From: Gluconobacter sp. Dm-62 | GTDB lineage: Bacteria > Pseudomonadota > Alphaproteobacteria > Acetobacterales > Acetobacteraceae | Direction: 5' to 3' | DNA length: 64,000 bases | Assembly (NCBI RefSeq): GCF_018256155.1 | Contig: NZ_JAERLY010000006.1 | Location: 62,001-126,000, forward strand | In this document: positions 54,126 to 62,712 of the stretch, in pieces | Layout: each line of letters starts with the position of its first letter | Position numbering within the stretch: the stretch's first letter is position 1 | Notes under the pieces: model-generated | The model's database searches: none | What the model was told of the DNA's origin: nothing | What the model saw: only the letters and a program-made list of their open reading frames with translations | Position numbers and translations under genes: made by a program

Positions 54126-55886
54126 TCATAAAGCGCGCGAGAGAGTTTCGAACGTATCCCCGTCCACGGGAACCCCTTCGATATGATGACGGTGCCACAG
54201 CGCGTAAAACAGCAGCGTCCAGGCCTGACGCGCCACGCCGCGCTGGCTGGCCCGGGCAAAAAGACGCTCCACGTCCGGCCCGGGCATCATGGCCCTGATG
54301 CAGGGCTGCCGCGCGACCAGCGGTCCCAGACGGTAGGCGTGCTTCTCGATCCACGGCCCGACCGGCACGGTAAACCCCTGCTTCGGCGCAAAAGGACGCG
54401 CCTGCGGCAGCGCATTCTGAAGCCAGCGCCGCAGAAGCCATTTTCCGTAACCGTCCCGCACCTTGAAATGCTCCGGCAACGGCCAGATCGCTTTGGCGAC
54501 AACGGGGTCCAGCAGCGGGGTCCGTCCTTCGACGGAATGCGCCATCAGGCACCGGTCCAGCTTGAGCAGCAGGTCGTTGGGCAGCCATTCCGCAATATCC
54601 AGCGCCTGAGCGCCTTCCAGCCCCGAAACGCCAAGCGCCAGCTCCGTCATGGCAATCCCGCGCCGCCACTGCCGCCCATGCTCTGCAAAGCGCCTACCGA
54701 ACGTCCCGGACCGGTACGGCCCGCGACCGCCCTTCCACCAGGGCTTCATCACGCGCCGATAGCGGCCATAGCCTGCAAAAAGCTCGTCCCCGCCTTCGCC
54801 ACTCAGGATAACAGTGACGTCCTTTTGCGCCTCACGCGCCAGAAACCATGTCGGGATGACGGCATAATCCGCAGCCGGATCGTCCATGCATGCCACGATG
54901 GCTGGCAGCTCACGCCAGACCATCTCTTCCGTCACGGTCAGAACATGATGCTCGGCCCCGACTGAAGCCGCCAGTGCAGCCGCATCGGCAGACTCGTCCG
55001 CAGCCCCGGCATCGAAACGCGCCGTCCAGGTACGCGGATGCGGTAGTCCCAGCCGATGCGCCGCCGCCAGAATGACCGAGCTGTCGATTCCGCCCGACAG
55101 GAACAGCCCCAGCGGCACATCCGCCCTCAGATGCGCGCCCACACTGTCGAGCAGCGCCGTATTCAGCCGCGCCAGCGCCTGCTCGTCGCTCAGACGGGCC
55201 GGAACCGTATCCCGCGCTTCATGCAGAACATGCCGCCGACGCGATTCCACGATTCGCCCATCGACAATCCGCAGCGTCTCACCAGGCAGAAGCCGACGGA
55301 TCCCATCGAAAATGATGTCCTGCCCCGTCGTGAACTGAAGCTGCATCAGTTCATCCCGCGCACCGTCCCGAACGCTGCGCCTACCAAACCCACCCGCCAG
55401 CAGCGCCTGTGGTTCTGAAGCAAACGCGATGCCACCCTCGTATGCGGCGATATAAAGCGGCTTGATGCCAAACGGATCACGCGACAGCACCATTTCATGC
55501 CGCCCATGCTCGTTCTCCACGATCGCGATGGCATACATGCCCCGCAATTCGTGCGTGTAACCCGCCCCATCATGCAGCCACAGATGCAAGGGCGGTTCGC
55601 AGTCGCTCTGTGTCTGAAAAGACGTCCGGGAAAACCGCTTGCGGATCGCCGGATCGTTATAAATTTCCCCATTCGCGATCAGAGCTGCCGCACCAAGCCT
55701 GAACGGCTGCGCGCCACCCGCGATATCAACGATGGAGAGCCTGCGATGACGCAACGCCGCACCACCCAGATCCAGCCGCCCTTCCCCATCCGGTCCACGA
55801 TGAAAAATGGCCTGGGACATCCGCTCCAGCGCATCCTGATCCGGACGATGCCCGGGCAGGCAGGACAGACCCGCAATTCCACACAT
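54126..55886 (-). CDS. asnB: Glutamine-hydrolysing asparagine synthase-like amidotransferase
   Basis: An N-terminal class II glutaminase (Cys2 in MCGIAGLS, RLSIVD, and NGEIYN) is fused to an ATP-dependent synthase domain with the PPi loop SGGIDSS (near 270) and SGEGGDELFAGYGRY. The 586 aa chain and HSVEGRTPLLD are typical of AsnB. It overlaps the preceding glycosyltransferase by a TGATG junction. This is unusual company for Asn synthesis and suggests that it may amidate an envelope sugar or peptide. The C-terminal part differs in length from E. coli AsnB (554 aa). Confidence 0.88.
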   Translation of the reverse strand: MCGIAGLSCLPGHRPDQDALERMSQAIFHRGPDGEGRLDLGGAALRHRRLSIVDIAGGAQPFRLGAAALIANGEIYNDPAIRKRFSRTSFQTQSDCEPPLHLWLHDGAGYTHELRGMYAIAIVENEHGRHEMVLSRDPFGIKPLYIAAYEGGIAFASEPQALLAGGFGRRSVRDGARDELMQLQFTTGQDIIFDGIRRLLPGETLRIVDGRIVESRRRHVLHEARDTVPARLSDEQALARLNTALLDSVGAHLRADVPLGLFLSGGIDSSVILAAAHRLGLPHPRTWTARFDAGAADESADAAALAASVGAEHHVLTVTEEMVWRELPAIVACMDDPAADYAVIPTWFLAREAQKDVTVILSGEGGDELFAGYGRYRRVMKPWWKGGRGPYRSGTFGRRFAEHGRQWRRGIAMTELALGVSGLEGAQALDIAEWLPNDLLLKLDRCLMAHSVEGRTPLLDPVVAKAIWPLPEHFKVRDGYGKWLLRRWLQNALPQARPFAPKQGFTVPVGPWIEKHAYRLGPLVARQPCIRAMMPGPDVERLFARASQRGVARQAWTLLFYALWHRHHIEGVPVDGDTFETLSRAL

Positions 55887-56935
55887 CAGGCCCGCACCCC
55901 ATCCAGAAAAGCCGACCATCGCGTCATGACAACGTCCTGTGCAAATTCCTGCTCAAACCGCGCCCGTCCGTTCACAGCAAGACGCTGCGCCACCGCGGCG
56001 TCCTCCAGAACACTCGCGATCTGCGCGGCCAGATCACGCTCGTTCTCAACCTCCGCCAGAAGCCCGTCCTGTGTCCCTTCAAGGATTTCCTTCGGCCCCT
56101 GAATACTGCTCGCCACAACCGGAACACCAGCGGACAGAGCCTCGATCACGACATTGCCCAGCGGCTCGATCCGGGACGGACAGACCAGAACATCGCACGC
56201 CCGCAGCCAGGGACCGCTCTGCGCGATCCAGCCGGGAAGATGAACACGAGCCGCAACAGTTTCCGCCTTCGCCAGCGCCTCAAGCGCCTCCCGCTCCGGC
56301 CCCTCGCCCGCAATCACTAGATGCACGCCCGGCAGGTGCTTCATGGCCCGGATCAAGACGTCGAAAGCCTTGTTCTCATGCAGCCGTCCCAACGCGAGAA
56401 CAAACGGCACATCAGGAGGCAGAAACTCCGGCCGCTGCGGCGTCACGGACGAAAAATCCGTCGCGAAATTGGGTAGATGATGCACGCGGTCGGCTGCCCA
56501 GCCCTGCGCCCGCATCCACTCCGCCAGACCGCGTGTATTGCCGATGAGATGGTCACAACGGCGATAGTTCGACAGGTCGTAATACCCGCCCAGACGCCCG
56601 GCCATCTGCCACGGCCCTGACGGTACCAGCCGGGCCGCACGGCTCATCCATGCCACGACGACATCCGGCCTGAACGCTTTCAGACTGCGCCGGAGCCCCG
56701 GCGTGGTCCGCAGATCCAGCAGTCCACCAAACCGGAAGGCCCGGGTGTCGACGCCCGCTTCCTCAAGCCGCCCGACCCGGCCTTCATCCTGCCGGATCAG
56801 CGCCTGAACAGGGCGTCCGTCCCGCATCTGGGCCATCGTCAGACGCTCAAAGAACAGCTCCGCGCCACCCCTTGGAGCGCCAGCCATTACATGGGCCACA
56901 CGACCCCGATACCCGTTGGGCGATGCAGAATTCAT
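55886..56935 (-). CDS. Glycosyltransferase family 4
   Basis: Predicted GT-B glycosyltransferase of about 349 aa (ATG 56935 has a GA-rich Shine-Dalgarno; ATG 56953 is an alternative). The N-terminal GAPRGGAELFFERL motif and the C-terminal donor domain with LALGRLHENKAFDVLIRAM, HLVIAGEGPEREALE and CPSRIEPLGNVVIEALSAGVPVVAS are typical of GT4. The EX7E-type motif is seen as E-PLGNVVIE. Acceptor and donor are unknown; likely LPS or another surface glycan. It is coupled to asnB and preceded by a GT9 gene. Confidence 0.85.
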   Translation of the reverse strand: MNSASPNGYRGRVAHVMAGAPRGGAELFFERLTMAQMRDGRPVQALIRQDEGRVGRLEEAGVDTRAFRFGGLLDLRTTPGLRRSLKAFRPDVVVAWMSRAARLVPSGPWQMAGRLGGYYDLSNYRRCDHLIGNTRGLAEWMRAQGWAADRVHHLPNFATDFSSVTPQRPEFLPPDVPFVLALGRLHENKAFDVLIRAMKHLPGVHLVIAGEGPEREALEALAKAETVAARVHLPGWIAQSGPWLRACDVLVCPSRIEPLGNVVIEALSAGVPVVASSIQGPKEILEGTQDGLLAEVENERDLAAQIASVLEDAAVAQRLAVNGRARFEQEFAQDVVMTRWSAFLDGVRA

Positions 56936-56971
56936 ATCTCTTCTATCGGCCATGCCCGACAGGGCATCAAG

Positions 56972-57892
56972 TCAGTCCGCGCACCCGCCGGAAGCACAAA
57001 CGTCTTTTTCATGCAGGATCTTCGTCGCGGCCTTCAGGACAGCCGAAACATCCAGCTCATTGATCGGCGCGTGACCCTCCGGCCCAGGTGCTTCCACGAA
57101 CCGCGCAAGCCGCCCGGCCGGTGCATATTCCGAGGCCCGCGACGGCCCGAACAGACCAAGCGTCGGCGCCCCCGCCGCGGCGGCCAGATGCATCAGTCCC
57201 GAATCATTCCCCACGAACAGAGCGCAACGCTGAAGAAGTGCAGCCACCTCACCCAGCGATTTGTTTCCCCCAAGGTCCAGAGCATCCGGCAGTGCCTTCA
57301 GCACCGGCTCCGCCCTCGCGCGCTCACCCTCACCGGGGCCATAAAACACAACAGGACGCAGATTTTCCGCCCTCAACGCCTGCGCCAGTTCCACAAACCG
57401 CTCGGGCGGCCAGATCTTGCCATCCCAGTTCGCTGTCGGCCCAAGTGCCAGCCACCTCCCTTTAGGCAGCGTCGCAGTCGCGTTCGCCCGCTGCGCGTCT
57501 GACGTCCAGACATGCGGCATGGGTGTCCTGCGATATCCGAGCGCCTCTCCAAGCTGTTCGATGCGCCGCCCGGGCCGACGCCCACCCCGCACGATGATCC
57601 GCCGCCGCGCGCGCAACGTCAGCCCGAGCAGAGAACCGCGCAGATCCACGACCATGAACCAGCGCGTCCGGAAACAGGCGCGCCACAGATCAATCCAGTG
57701 CCGATCATGCCGGCGCTTTTCCATGGTGATGATGCGTTCGCAACGCGGGTCCGCCTCGAAAAGCCCTGCCGCCACGGGGCCGCAGACCACCGTGAACATC
57801 GCCGCCGGATAACGCTTCTGCAATGTATCCAGCACACCCGTGGAAATGACCGCATCGCCCAGGCGGTTGGACGTGATGAACAGGATCCGCAT
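56972..57892 (-). CDS. Glycosyltransferase family 9 (heptosyltransferase-like)
   Basis: ADP-heptose:LPS heptosyltransferase-type GT9 enzyme of 306 aa. The start ATG 57892 (MRILFITSNRLGDAV) overlaps the dnaQ stop (TGATG). The N-terminal sugar-acceptor part includes MVVDLRGSLLG, and the donor domain has LALGPTANWDGKIWPPERF and the signature FVGNDSGLMHLAAAAGAPTLGLFGPS. This points to LPS core synthesis, although the exact sugar is not decided by sequence. Located before GT4 in the operon. Confidence 0.88.
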   Translation of the reverse strand: MRILFITSNRLGDAVISTGVLDTLQKRYPAAMFTVVCGPVAAGLFEADPRCERIITMEKRRHDRHWIDLWRACFRTRWFMVVDLRGSLLGLTLRARRRIIVRGGRRPGRRIEQLGEALGYRRTPMPHVWTSDAQRANATATLPKGRWLALGPTANWDGKIWPPERFVELAQALRAENLRPVVFYGPGEGERARAEPVLKALPDALDLGGNKSLGEVAALLQRCALFVGNDSGLMHLAAAAGAPTLGLFGPSRASEYAPAGRLARFVEAPGPEGHAPINELDVSAVLKAATKILHEKDVCASGGCAD

Positions 57893-58578
57893 CATTCGCG
57901 GTGCCACACCGCATCCTTGATGGTGCTGACAAACGCCTCATGCGCCTGCAATTCTTCCGCCGTCGGGGGCGCCATTTTCCGTGCCGGGCGATGGGCCAGC
58001 GCGTTGATCCCCTCGGTCATGCTGCGACTGCGGGACGGGCCGGCCAGACCCAGCCCGCGCTGACGCCCCCCCATGAGTTCGACATACACTTCGGCCAGCA
58101 GTTTGCAGTCCAGCAGCGCGTTATGGGTGCCACGCTGCGACAGGTCGATGCCGAAACGCCGACACAGCGCATCGAGGCTCGCAGGAAGGCCGGGATATTT
58201 TTTCCGCGCCATCTCCACCGTATCAATGGCCCGACTGGCATAGTCGAGCGGCTCGCGACCGCAGGCCTTCAGTTCGGCATTGACGAACTTGAAATCGAAC
58301 CGCGCATTATGCGCGATCATCGGGCTGTCCCCGATGAACTCCAGAAACCCGTCCGCCACCTCGGCAAATCTCGGCTTGCCTTCCAGATCCTCGATCCGGA
58401 ACCCGTGCACTTTCGTCGCCTCGGGCGGGATGTCGCGCTCGGGATGAACCATCACATGATAGGCCTCACCCGTCGGCAGATCGTCGATCAGTTCGAGGGC
58501 CGCGATCTCGATGATGCGGTCGCCCATATCCGGGTCAAAGCCCGTGGTTTCCGTATCGAACAGGATGGATCGTTTCAT
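57892..58578 (-). CDS. dnaQ: DNA polymerase III epsilon subunit (3'-5' exonuclease)
   Basis: Proofreading subunit of the replicative polymerase. The 228 aa protein has ExoI FDTETTG (Asp8, Glu10), ExoII HNARFDFKFV and ExoIII RGTHNALLDCKLLAEVY. The C-terminal tail (about 180-228) should contact the alpha subunit. It overlaps coaE upstream (4 bases) and GT9 downstream (TGATG). Confidence 0.95.
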   Translation of the reverse strand: MKRSILFDTETTGFDPDMGDRIIEIAALELIDDLPTGEAYHVMVHPERDIPPEATKVHGFRIEDLEGKPRFAEVADGFLEFIGDSPMIAHNARFDFKFVNAELKACGREPLDYASRAIDTVEMARKKYPGLPASLDALCRRFGIDLSQRGTHNALLDCKLLAEVYVELMGGRQRGLGLAGPSRSRSMTEGINALAHRPARKMAPPTAEELQAHEAFVSTIKDAVWHRE

Positions 58579-59180
58579 GACGCCTCACGAAGCCGGTGCA
58601 ACAGGGCATGGACCTGCCTGACGGTCTGCCCACGCGAGAGGCCGGTTCGTATCACGATGTGGGCCCGGCGTCTGCGCTCATGGTCGCTCATCTGCCGCGC
58701 CAGCAACCCTTTGGCATCCGTCACACTCATGCCCTCCCCACCGCGACCGCGCTGCCTGATACGTGCCAGCCGTGTCCCCATCGGAGCTTCAGCCACCACC
58801 ACCATATCGCAGCGCCGGTCCTCGCCGATTTCCATCAGCAGTGGAATATCCAACACACAGAACGGCTCCTGCCGCGCCCGGCACTGCTTCAAAAACCGCT
58901 TACGCTCGGCCCGGACGAGCGGGTGCATAATGGCTTCGAGACGTTTCAACGCCTCAGGACGCCCACGCACGGCCTCACGCAGCGCCGCACGATCCAGACA
59001 TCCCTCACGAACGGTCCCCGGAAATTCCTTCCCGATCAGCGGCAGAGCTTTCCCCCGTTCGCCCTGAAGCGCCCGGACACACGCATCCGCATCAAAAACC
59101 GGCACACCTTCCCTGCGGAAAAGCGCGGCGACCGTGCTTTTCCCGGCCGCCATGCCCCCGGTCAGACCAATAATCTTCAC
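58575..59180 (-). CDS. coaE: Dephospho-CoA kinase
   Basis: Last step of coenzyme A synthesis. The 201 aa protein has P-loop GLTGGMAAGKST (5-16), DADACVRAL, and the lid-region VLDIPLLME. It overlaps aroE (ATGA) and dnaQ (ATGA). The coaE-dnaQ adjacency is common in proteobacteria. Confidence 0.95.
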   Translation of the reverse strand: MKIIGLTGGMAAGKSTVAALFRREGVPVFDADACVRALQGERGKALPLIGKEFPGTVREGCLDRAALREAVRGRPEALKRLEAIMHPLVRAERKRFLKQCRARQEPFCVLDIPLLMEIGEDRRCDMVVVAEAPMGTRLARIRQRGRGGEGMSVTDAKGLLARQMSDHERRRRAHIVIRTGLSRGQTVRQVHALLHRLREAS

Positions 59181-60016
59181 GCGTCAGTGCGCAGGCTCGC
59201 CGCCAGCAGATCGAACGTCGTCCGATCCGCTTCAGGATCAACCCCGAACCATGCCCAAAACCCGGCCCGCGCCTGATGCACGAGCATGCCCAGACCATCT
59301 ACTGTCCGCAGCCCCCGCGCCTGAGCGGCCAGCAGAAGCGGCGTCTCGCGCGGCGTATAGACGATATCCGTCACGCACAGCCCCGGCGCGGCCTCGCGAA
59401 GGGCCGAATCCCAGTCCATCCCCGCCTTGCCGCCCATGCCCATCGACGTGGCATTCACCAGAAGCGAACAGCCCGACAGTAGCGACGGCCATTCATACCA
59501 GGCCACAGCCTCACCGCCGCCCAGCGCCTCGACCAGAGCCTCGGCCCGCTCCAGCGTCCGGTTGGCGATCACAACCTCGCAGCCCCGATCCAGAAGCGCC
59601 GCCGCAACGGCGCGCGCCGCGCCGCCCGCACCCAGAACCATGGCCCGACCGCCGATCGCCACGTCATGTGCGCTCAGATTGTCGCAAAACCCGGTCCCGT
59701 CCGTACAGTCGCCGATAATGCGTCCCGCCACGAAACAGATCGTGTTCACCGCCCCGGCCCGTTTGGCCGTCGGGGTCAGCTCATCACAGGCCCGCATCGC
59801 CGCTTCCTTGTGCGGGATGGTGACATTCACGCCCTGAAACCCGGCCTCAGCCAGTCCACGCAGCGCCCGATCGAAGCCTTCCGGTCGCGTCGGCAACGGC
59901 ACATACGCACCGTTCACACCATTCACCCGGCACCAGTGATTGTGCATCAGCGGCGAGCGCGAATGCTCCACCGGCCATCCCATGACGCCGGCAAGTTTCG
60001 TGTGCCCGTCAATCAT
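59177..60016 (-). CDS. aroE: Shikimate dehydrogenase
   Basis: NADP-dependent reduction of 3-dehydroshikimate. The 279 aa protein has the substrate-binding SRSPLMHN (19-26), catalytic Lys70 in NVTIPHK, and the dinucleotide motif LGAGGAARAVA. The start overlaps the FGase gene by 4 bases, and the end overlaps coaE by 4 bases. Complements aroC elsewhere in the window. Confidence 0.95.
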   Translation of the reverse strand: MIDGHTKLAGVMGWPVEHSRSPLMHNHWCRVNGVNGAYVPLPTRPEGFDRALRGLAEAGFQGVNVTIPHKEAAMRACDELTPTAKRAGAVNTICFVAGRIIGDCTDGTGFCDNLSAHDVAIGGRAMVLGAGGAARAVAAALLDRGCEVVIANRTLERAEALVEALGGGEAVAWYEWPSLLSGCSLLVNATSMGMGGKAGMDWDSALREAAPGLCVTDIVYTPRETPLLLAAQARGLRTVDGLGMLVHQARAGFWAWFGVDPEADRTTFDLLAASLRTDA

Positions 60017-60789
60017 GCGCCCTCTCCTTCCGCCAGCCTTTCCCAGACTTTCGGCAGAAGCACCGCCAGACGCGCAGCCCAGTCCCGCTGTCCGGTCTTT
60101 TCGGCAATCAGATCCTGCCGGATTTCAATTTCCAGATAGGGCAGCCCACCCGCTTCCGCATGACGCGGCACCGTATAATCGGACGCGTCCGTCAGGACAT
60201 AAGGTTCATTATCGCCCACACACAGCGTCGGGTCTTCACGCAGCAGTTCCAGAGCAATCGACGCCATGCGGCTGTCCTGATTGTGAAGGATCCCGATCTG
60301 CCAGGGCCGATCCTTGCCATTCATCTGCGGCGTGAAACTGTGCAGCGCGATCAGCGCCGTCGGGCGGGGGCCGCGTTCGGTCAGAACTTCCGCGATCGTG
60401 TCATGATACGGATGCAGGATTTCCCGCTCCCGCTTCGCACGGCACGCTTCCTGCGCCGCCTGATTGACCGGAACCTGCGTCCCGTCGCTCACCAGCGGCA
60501 TGGACGTCGGATGGCCCGGCGCGCGGTTGCAGTCGATCACAAGCCGGGAATAGACCTGCTCGATCAGCGCCGAACCCAGCGTCTCGTGCAAGACGCGCCC
60601 CACGCCCACGATACCGATATCCCAGGCTATGTGACGCTCCCAGTCCTCGGTCTGCACCCCCATATCCCCCAGCGCATCCGGAACCGCCCGCCCCGCATGG
60701 TCGCTCACGAACACGAACGGAGACGGCGTCTTTTCAGGAAAAAGAAGGAAAGGCGCCGGATCACTGGCGCCAAGAAGGGGAGCAGACAT
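60013..60789 (-). CDS. N-formylglutamate amidohydrolase-family protein
   Basis: A 258 aa protein of the FGase (HutG-II) family. The N-terminal FVFVSDHAGRAVP (25-37), VYSRLVIDCNRAPG (79-92) and HSFTP motifs form the metal site. Histidine degradation genes are not adjacent, so the substrate may be a different N-acyl amino acid or peptide. Located between tlpA1 and aroE in the same operon, overlapping aroE by 4 bases. Confidence 0.8.
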   Translation of the reverse strand: MSAPLLGASDPAPFLLFPEKTPSPFVFVSDHAGRAVPDALGDMGVQTEDWERHIAWDIGIVGVGRVLHETLGSALIEQVYSRLVIDCNRAPGHPTSMPLVSDGTQVPVNQAAQEACRAKREREILHPYHDTIAEVLTERGPRPTALIALHSFTPQMNGKDRPWQIGILHNQDSRMASIALELLREDPTLCVGDNEPYVLTDASDYTVPRHAEAGGLPYLEIEIRQDLIAEKTGQRDWAARLAVLLPKVWERLAEGEGA

Positions 60790-60808
60790 CAGGACTTCAC
60801 ACTCTTTA

Positions 60809-61480
60809 CTATCCAGCCAAGGCCCGCACAGTATGCCTCACGGCGTCCGCAGACCAGTCCATGTTCCCAATGGACTCCGCGACGACCTCCCCTTTCGCGT
60901 TCAGGATCAGCGAACGCGGCACGCCATGCAGGGACATGACATCCGGCGTCAGCTCCTTCAGGTCATCGGGACGCACCTGCCGGATGGACTGCACCAGAGC
61001 CGTCTGATCCGCCGTCTCCATCATCACGCCCGACACCGGGTCGACCAGAACCGGAAGCGCGTCGATCCCATGGCTGTCATAAAACGCCCGGACCTTAGGA
61101 ATGGTACTGCCACGCACCGCAACCGCCACGATCTGCGGACCATCCGCATCAAAAGCCTTTGCCACCGCATTCACCGAGGGCAGTTCACGAATGCAGGGCG
61201 GGCACCAGGTTGCCCAGAAATGCAGGATGAACGGATTGCCGTACCAGTGCGACAGCGGCACGTCCTGCCCCTGCTCGTTCTGCACGCTCAGCGGCGGCAG
61301 AACCTTCGGCACCGCCAGCTTCCCAAAAGAGTTCGGCTCGAAAGCCAGTCCCTTGTCAGCCTCTTCCTTTGCAGCCGTTGCAGCAATGGCCCCTGTTGAG
61401 ATAGCGCCTCCTGAAACCAGAAGGGCACCGGCCCCTCCCAGAAGATGACGACGTGTCAGCGGAAAAGTCATGTTGGACAT
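60809..61480 (-). CDS. TlpA/ResA-like thioredoxin-fold protein, copy 1
   Basis: Predicted periplasmic thiol-disulfide oxidoreductase of about 223 aa. I chose ATG 61480 (AAGGA upstream). The signal has LTRRHLLGG (8-16), a twin-arginine type, ending AIAA (about 34). Active site WCPPC has C93 and C96; the cis-Pro loop is in LHGVPRSLILN. It is 19 bases upstream of the FGase gene and 25 bases after tlpA copy 2. Cytochrome c maturation or general thiol reduction are the usual family roles. Confidence 0.85.
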   Translation of the reverse strand: MSNMTFPLTRRHLLGGAGALLVSGGAISTGAIAATAAKEEADKGLAFEPNSFGKLAVPKVLPPLSVQNEQGQDVPLSHWYGNPFILHFWATWCPPCIRELPSVNAVAKAFDADGPQIVAVAVRGSTIPKVRAFYDSHGIDALPVLVDPVSGVMMETADQTALVQSIRQVRPDDLKELTPDVMSLHGVPRSLILNAKGEVVAESIGNMDWSADAVRHTVRALAG

Positions 61481-61505
61481 CCGTTCCTTCATTGCAGCAG
61501 ATATG

Positions 61506-62099
61506 TCATGGCGCGGCTGAGGCAGTCGTCGCAGCCAGAACCCGGCGCACCGCATCGGCCGCCCCGGGACCGGCCCAGTCCAGCGATCCCGCTGCCGTCG
61601 CCCGAACGCGTCCTGCATTATCAATCAGGAATGTTACGGGGATGGCAAGCGCTCCGTTCCCGGACAACATTTTCAGATCCTCACCGGTGACCGTCCAGGC
61701 GGGCAGCCCGACCACGTCATTGCGCGTCAGAAATGCCTGGATATCGTCCGGTGAACCACTTGAAACCGCAACCGGGATAACCGGACAATCCGCTCCCCAT
61801 GCTTTCATAAAAGCCGCCAGTCCCGGCAGTTCGTGACGGCACGGCGGGCACCAGGTCGCCCAGACATGCAGCAGAAACGGCGCCCCCCGACGCGAAGCCA
61901 GCGCATCGCGCGCGCCGGCCGCGCCGGACAGCCCAAACCCGACAGACCCCGAAACAGCTTTCCCCGGCATCAGACGGTCGATCGGCATCCCCCGTCGCAC
62001 GACTGTCCCCGCCAGCTTCGAGGCCCCATAACCCACCGCAGCGGCGAGGCCCGCTGTCCCGAAAACAACATTCCGGCGACTGAGCAGACCGGACCTCAC
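61506..62099 (-). CDS. TlpA-like thioredoxin-fold protein, copy 2
   Basis: A 197 aa protein whose GTG start (62099) overlaps the upstream tlpA stop as GTGA. The N-terminal LSRRNVVFGTAG (6-17) is twin-arginine-like; the hydrophobic segment that follows has no sharp cleavage site, so it may be anchored. Active site WCPPC (C84, C87) and the cis-Pro ALAIPVTFLID are conserved. Sequence between copies is diverged apart from the active-site region (WATWCPPC). Confidence 0.85.
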   Translation of the reverse strand: MRSGLLSRRNVVFGTAGLAAAVGYGASKLAGTVVRRGMPIDRLMPGKAVSGSVGFGLSGAAGARDALASRRGAPFLLHVWATWCPPCRHELPGLAAFMKAWGADCPVIPVAVSSGSPDDIQAFLTRNDVVGLPAWTVTGEDLKMLSGNGALAIPVTFLIDNAGRVRATAAGSLDWAGPGAADAVRRVLAATTASAAP

Positions 62100-62695
62100 G
62101 TCGGTTTGGATGCCTGAAGACCTGACAGGATCTTTTCCAGAGAGGCCTGACTGTCCGGCGCGCCCCACGCCATTTCCCCTTCGACGCTGGCCCGCAGTCG
62201 CCCCTGCGCATCAATCACGCAGGTCATGGGCAGGCTCGGCTCGCCGGAGGTAAACCACTGGGAAAATTCGTGCTGCCCCTGCGTCCAGGGCGCGATATGC
62301 GGCAGATTGCCCTGCGCCAGAAAGATCATGACTTTCGGCAGCGGGCTGGCCACGGCGACCGGGATCACGGGGATGCTTGACCCTGTTTTCTCAATGAACG
62401 CATTCAGCGCCGGCAGCTCCACCCTGCATGGCGGGCACCAGGTCGCCCACAGATGCAGAATGAACGGCCGTCCTCGCATCGTGGACAGGGAAAGCGCCGT
62501 TCCCCCCGGCCCGGTAAGCTGGAAATTCACTGGTTCCAGCCGGGGTGCGCCGGGCGCGAGCGAGGGGAGCATCGGCTGCACGCCATCAGCGGCACGCGCG
62601 GAATTCCCGAGCCCGCAATTGCAGAGGGAGGCTGCCGCAGCTAGGTTGGCCGCTCTTCCAAGAAGGGTTCGCCGGTCGATCTGCTTCCGAATCAT
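62096..62695 (-). CDS. TlpA-like thioredoxin-fold protein, copy 3
   Basis: A 199 aa protein from ATG 62695. The N-terminus has [10 protein letters not shown] (6-15), a twin-arginine type, and a signal containing LCNC before cleavage near ARAAD. Active site WCPPC (C87, C90). It heads the long minus-strand operon. A GTG at 62737 is an alternative start. A six-codon mini-ORF (62692-62712) with an ideal AGGAG overlaps the ATG as ATGA, and may drive translation by coupling. Confidence 0.82.
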   Translation of the reverse strand: MIRKQIDRRTLLGRAANLAAAASLCNCGLGNSARAADGVQPMLPSLAPGAPRLEPVNFQLTGPGGTALSLSTMRGRPFILHLWATWCPPCRVELPALNAFIEKTGSSIPVIPVAVASPLPKVMIFLAQGNLPHIAPWTQGQHEFSQWFTSGEPSLPMTCVIDAQGRLRASVEGEMAWGAPDSQASLEKILSGLQASKPT

Positions 62696-62712
62696 CTGTT
62701 TACGGTTCCCAT
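62692..62712 (-). CDS. Possible six-residue leader ORF coupled to tlpA copy 3
   Basis: ATG at 62712, peptide MGTVNR, stop at 62694-62692. AGGAG (62725-62721) lies 8 bases upstream, an ideal Shine-Dalgarno, whereas the tlpA ATG has none of its own. The stop overlaps the tlpA start as ATGA, suggesting re-initiation. The mini-ORF start and the argH start overlap on opposite strands in CATG. Confidence 0.4.
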   Translation of the reverse strand: MGTVNR

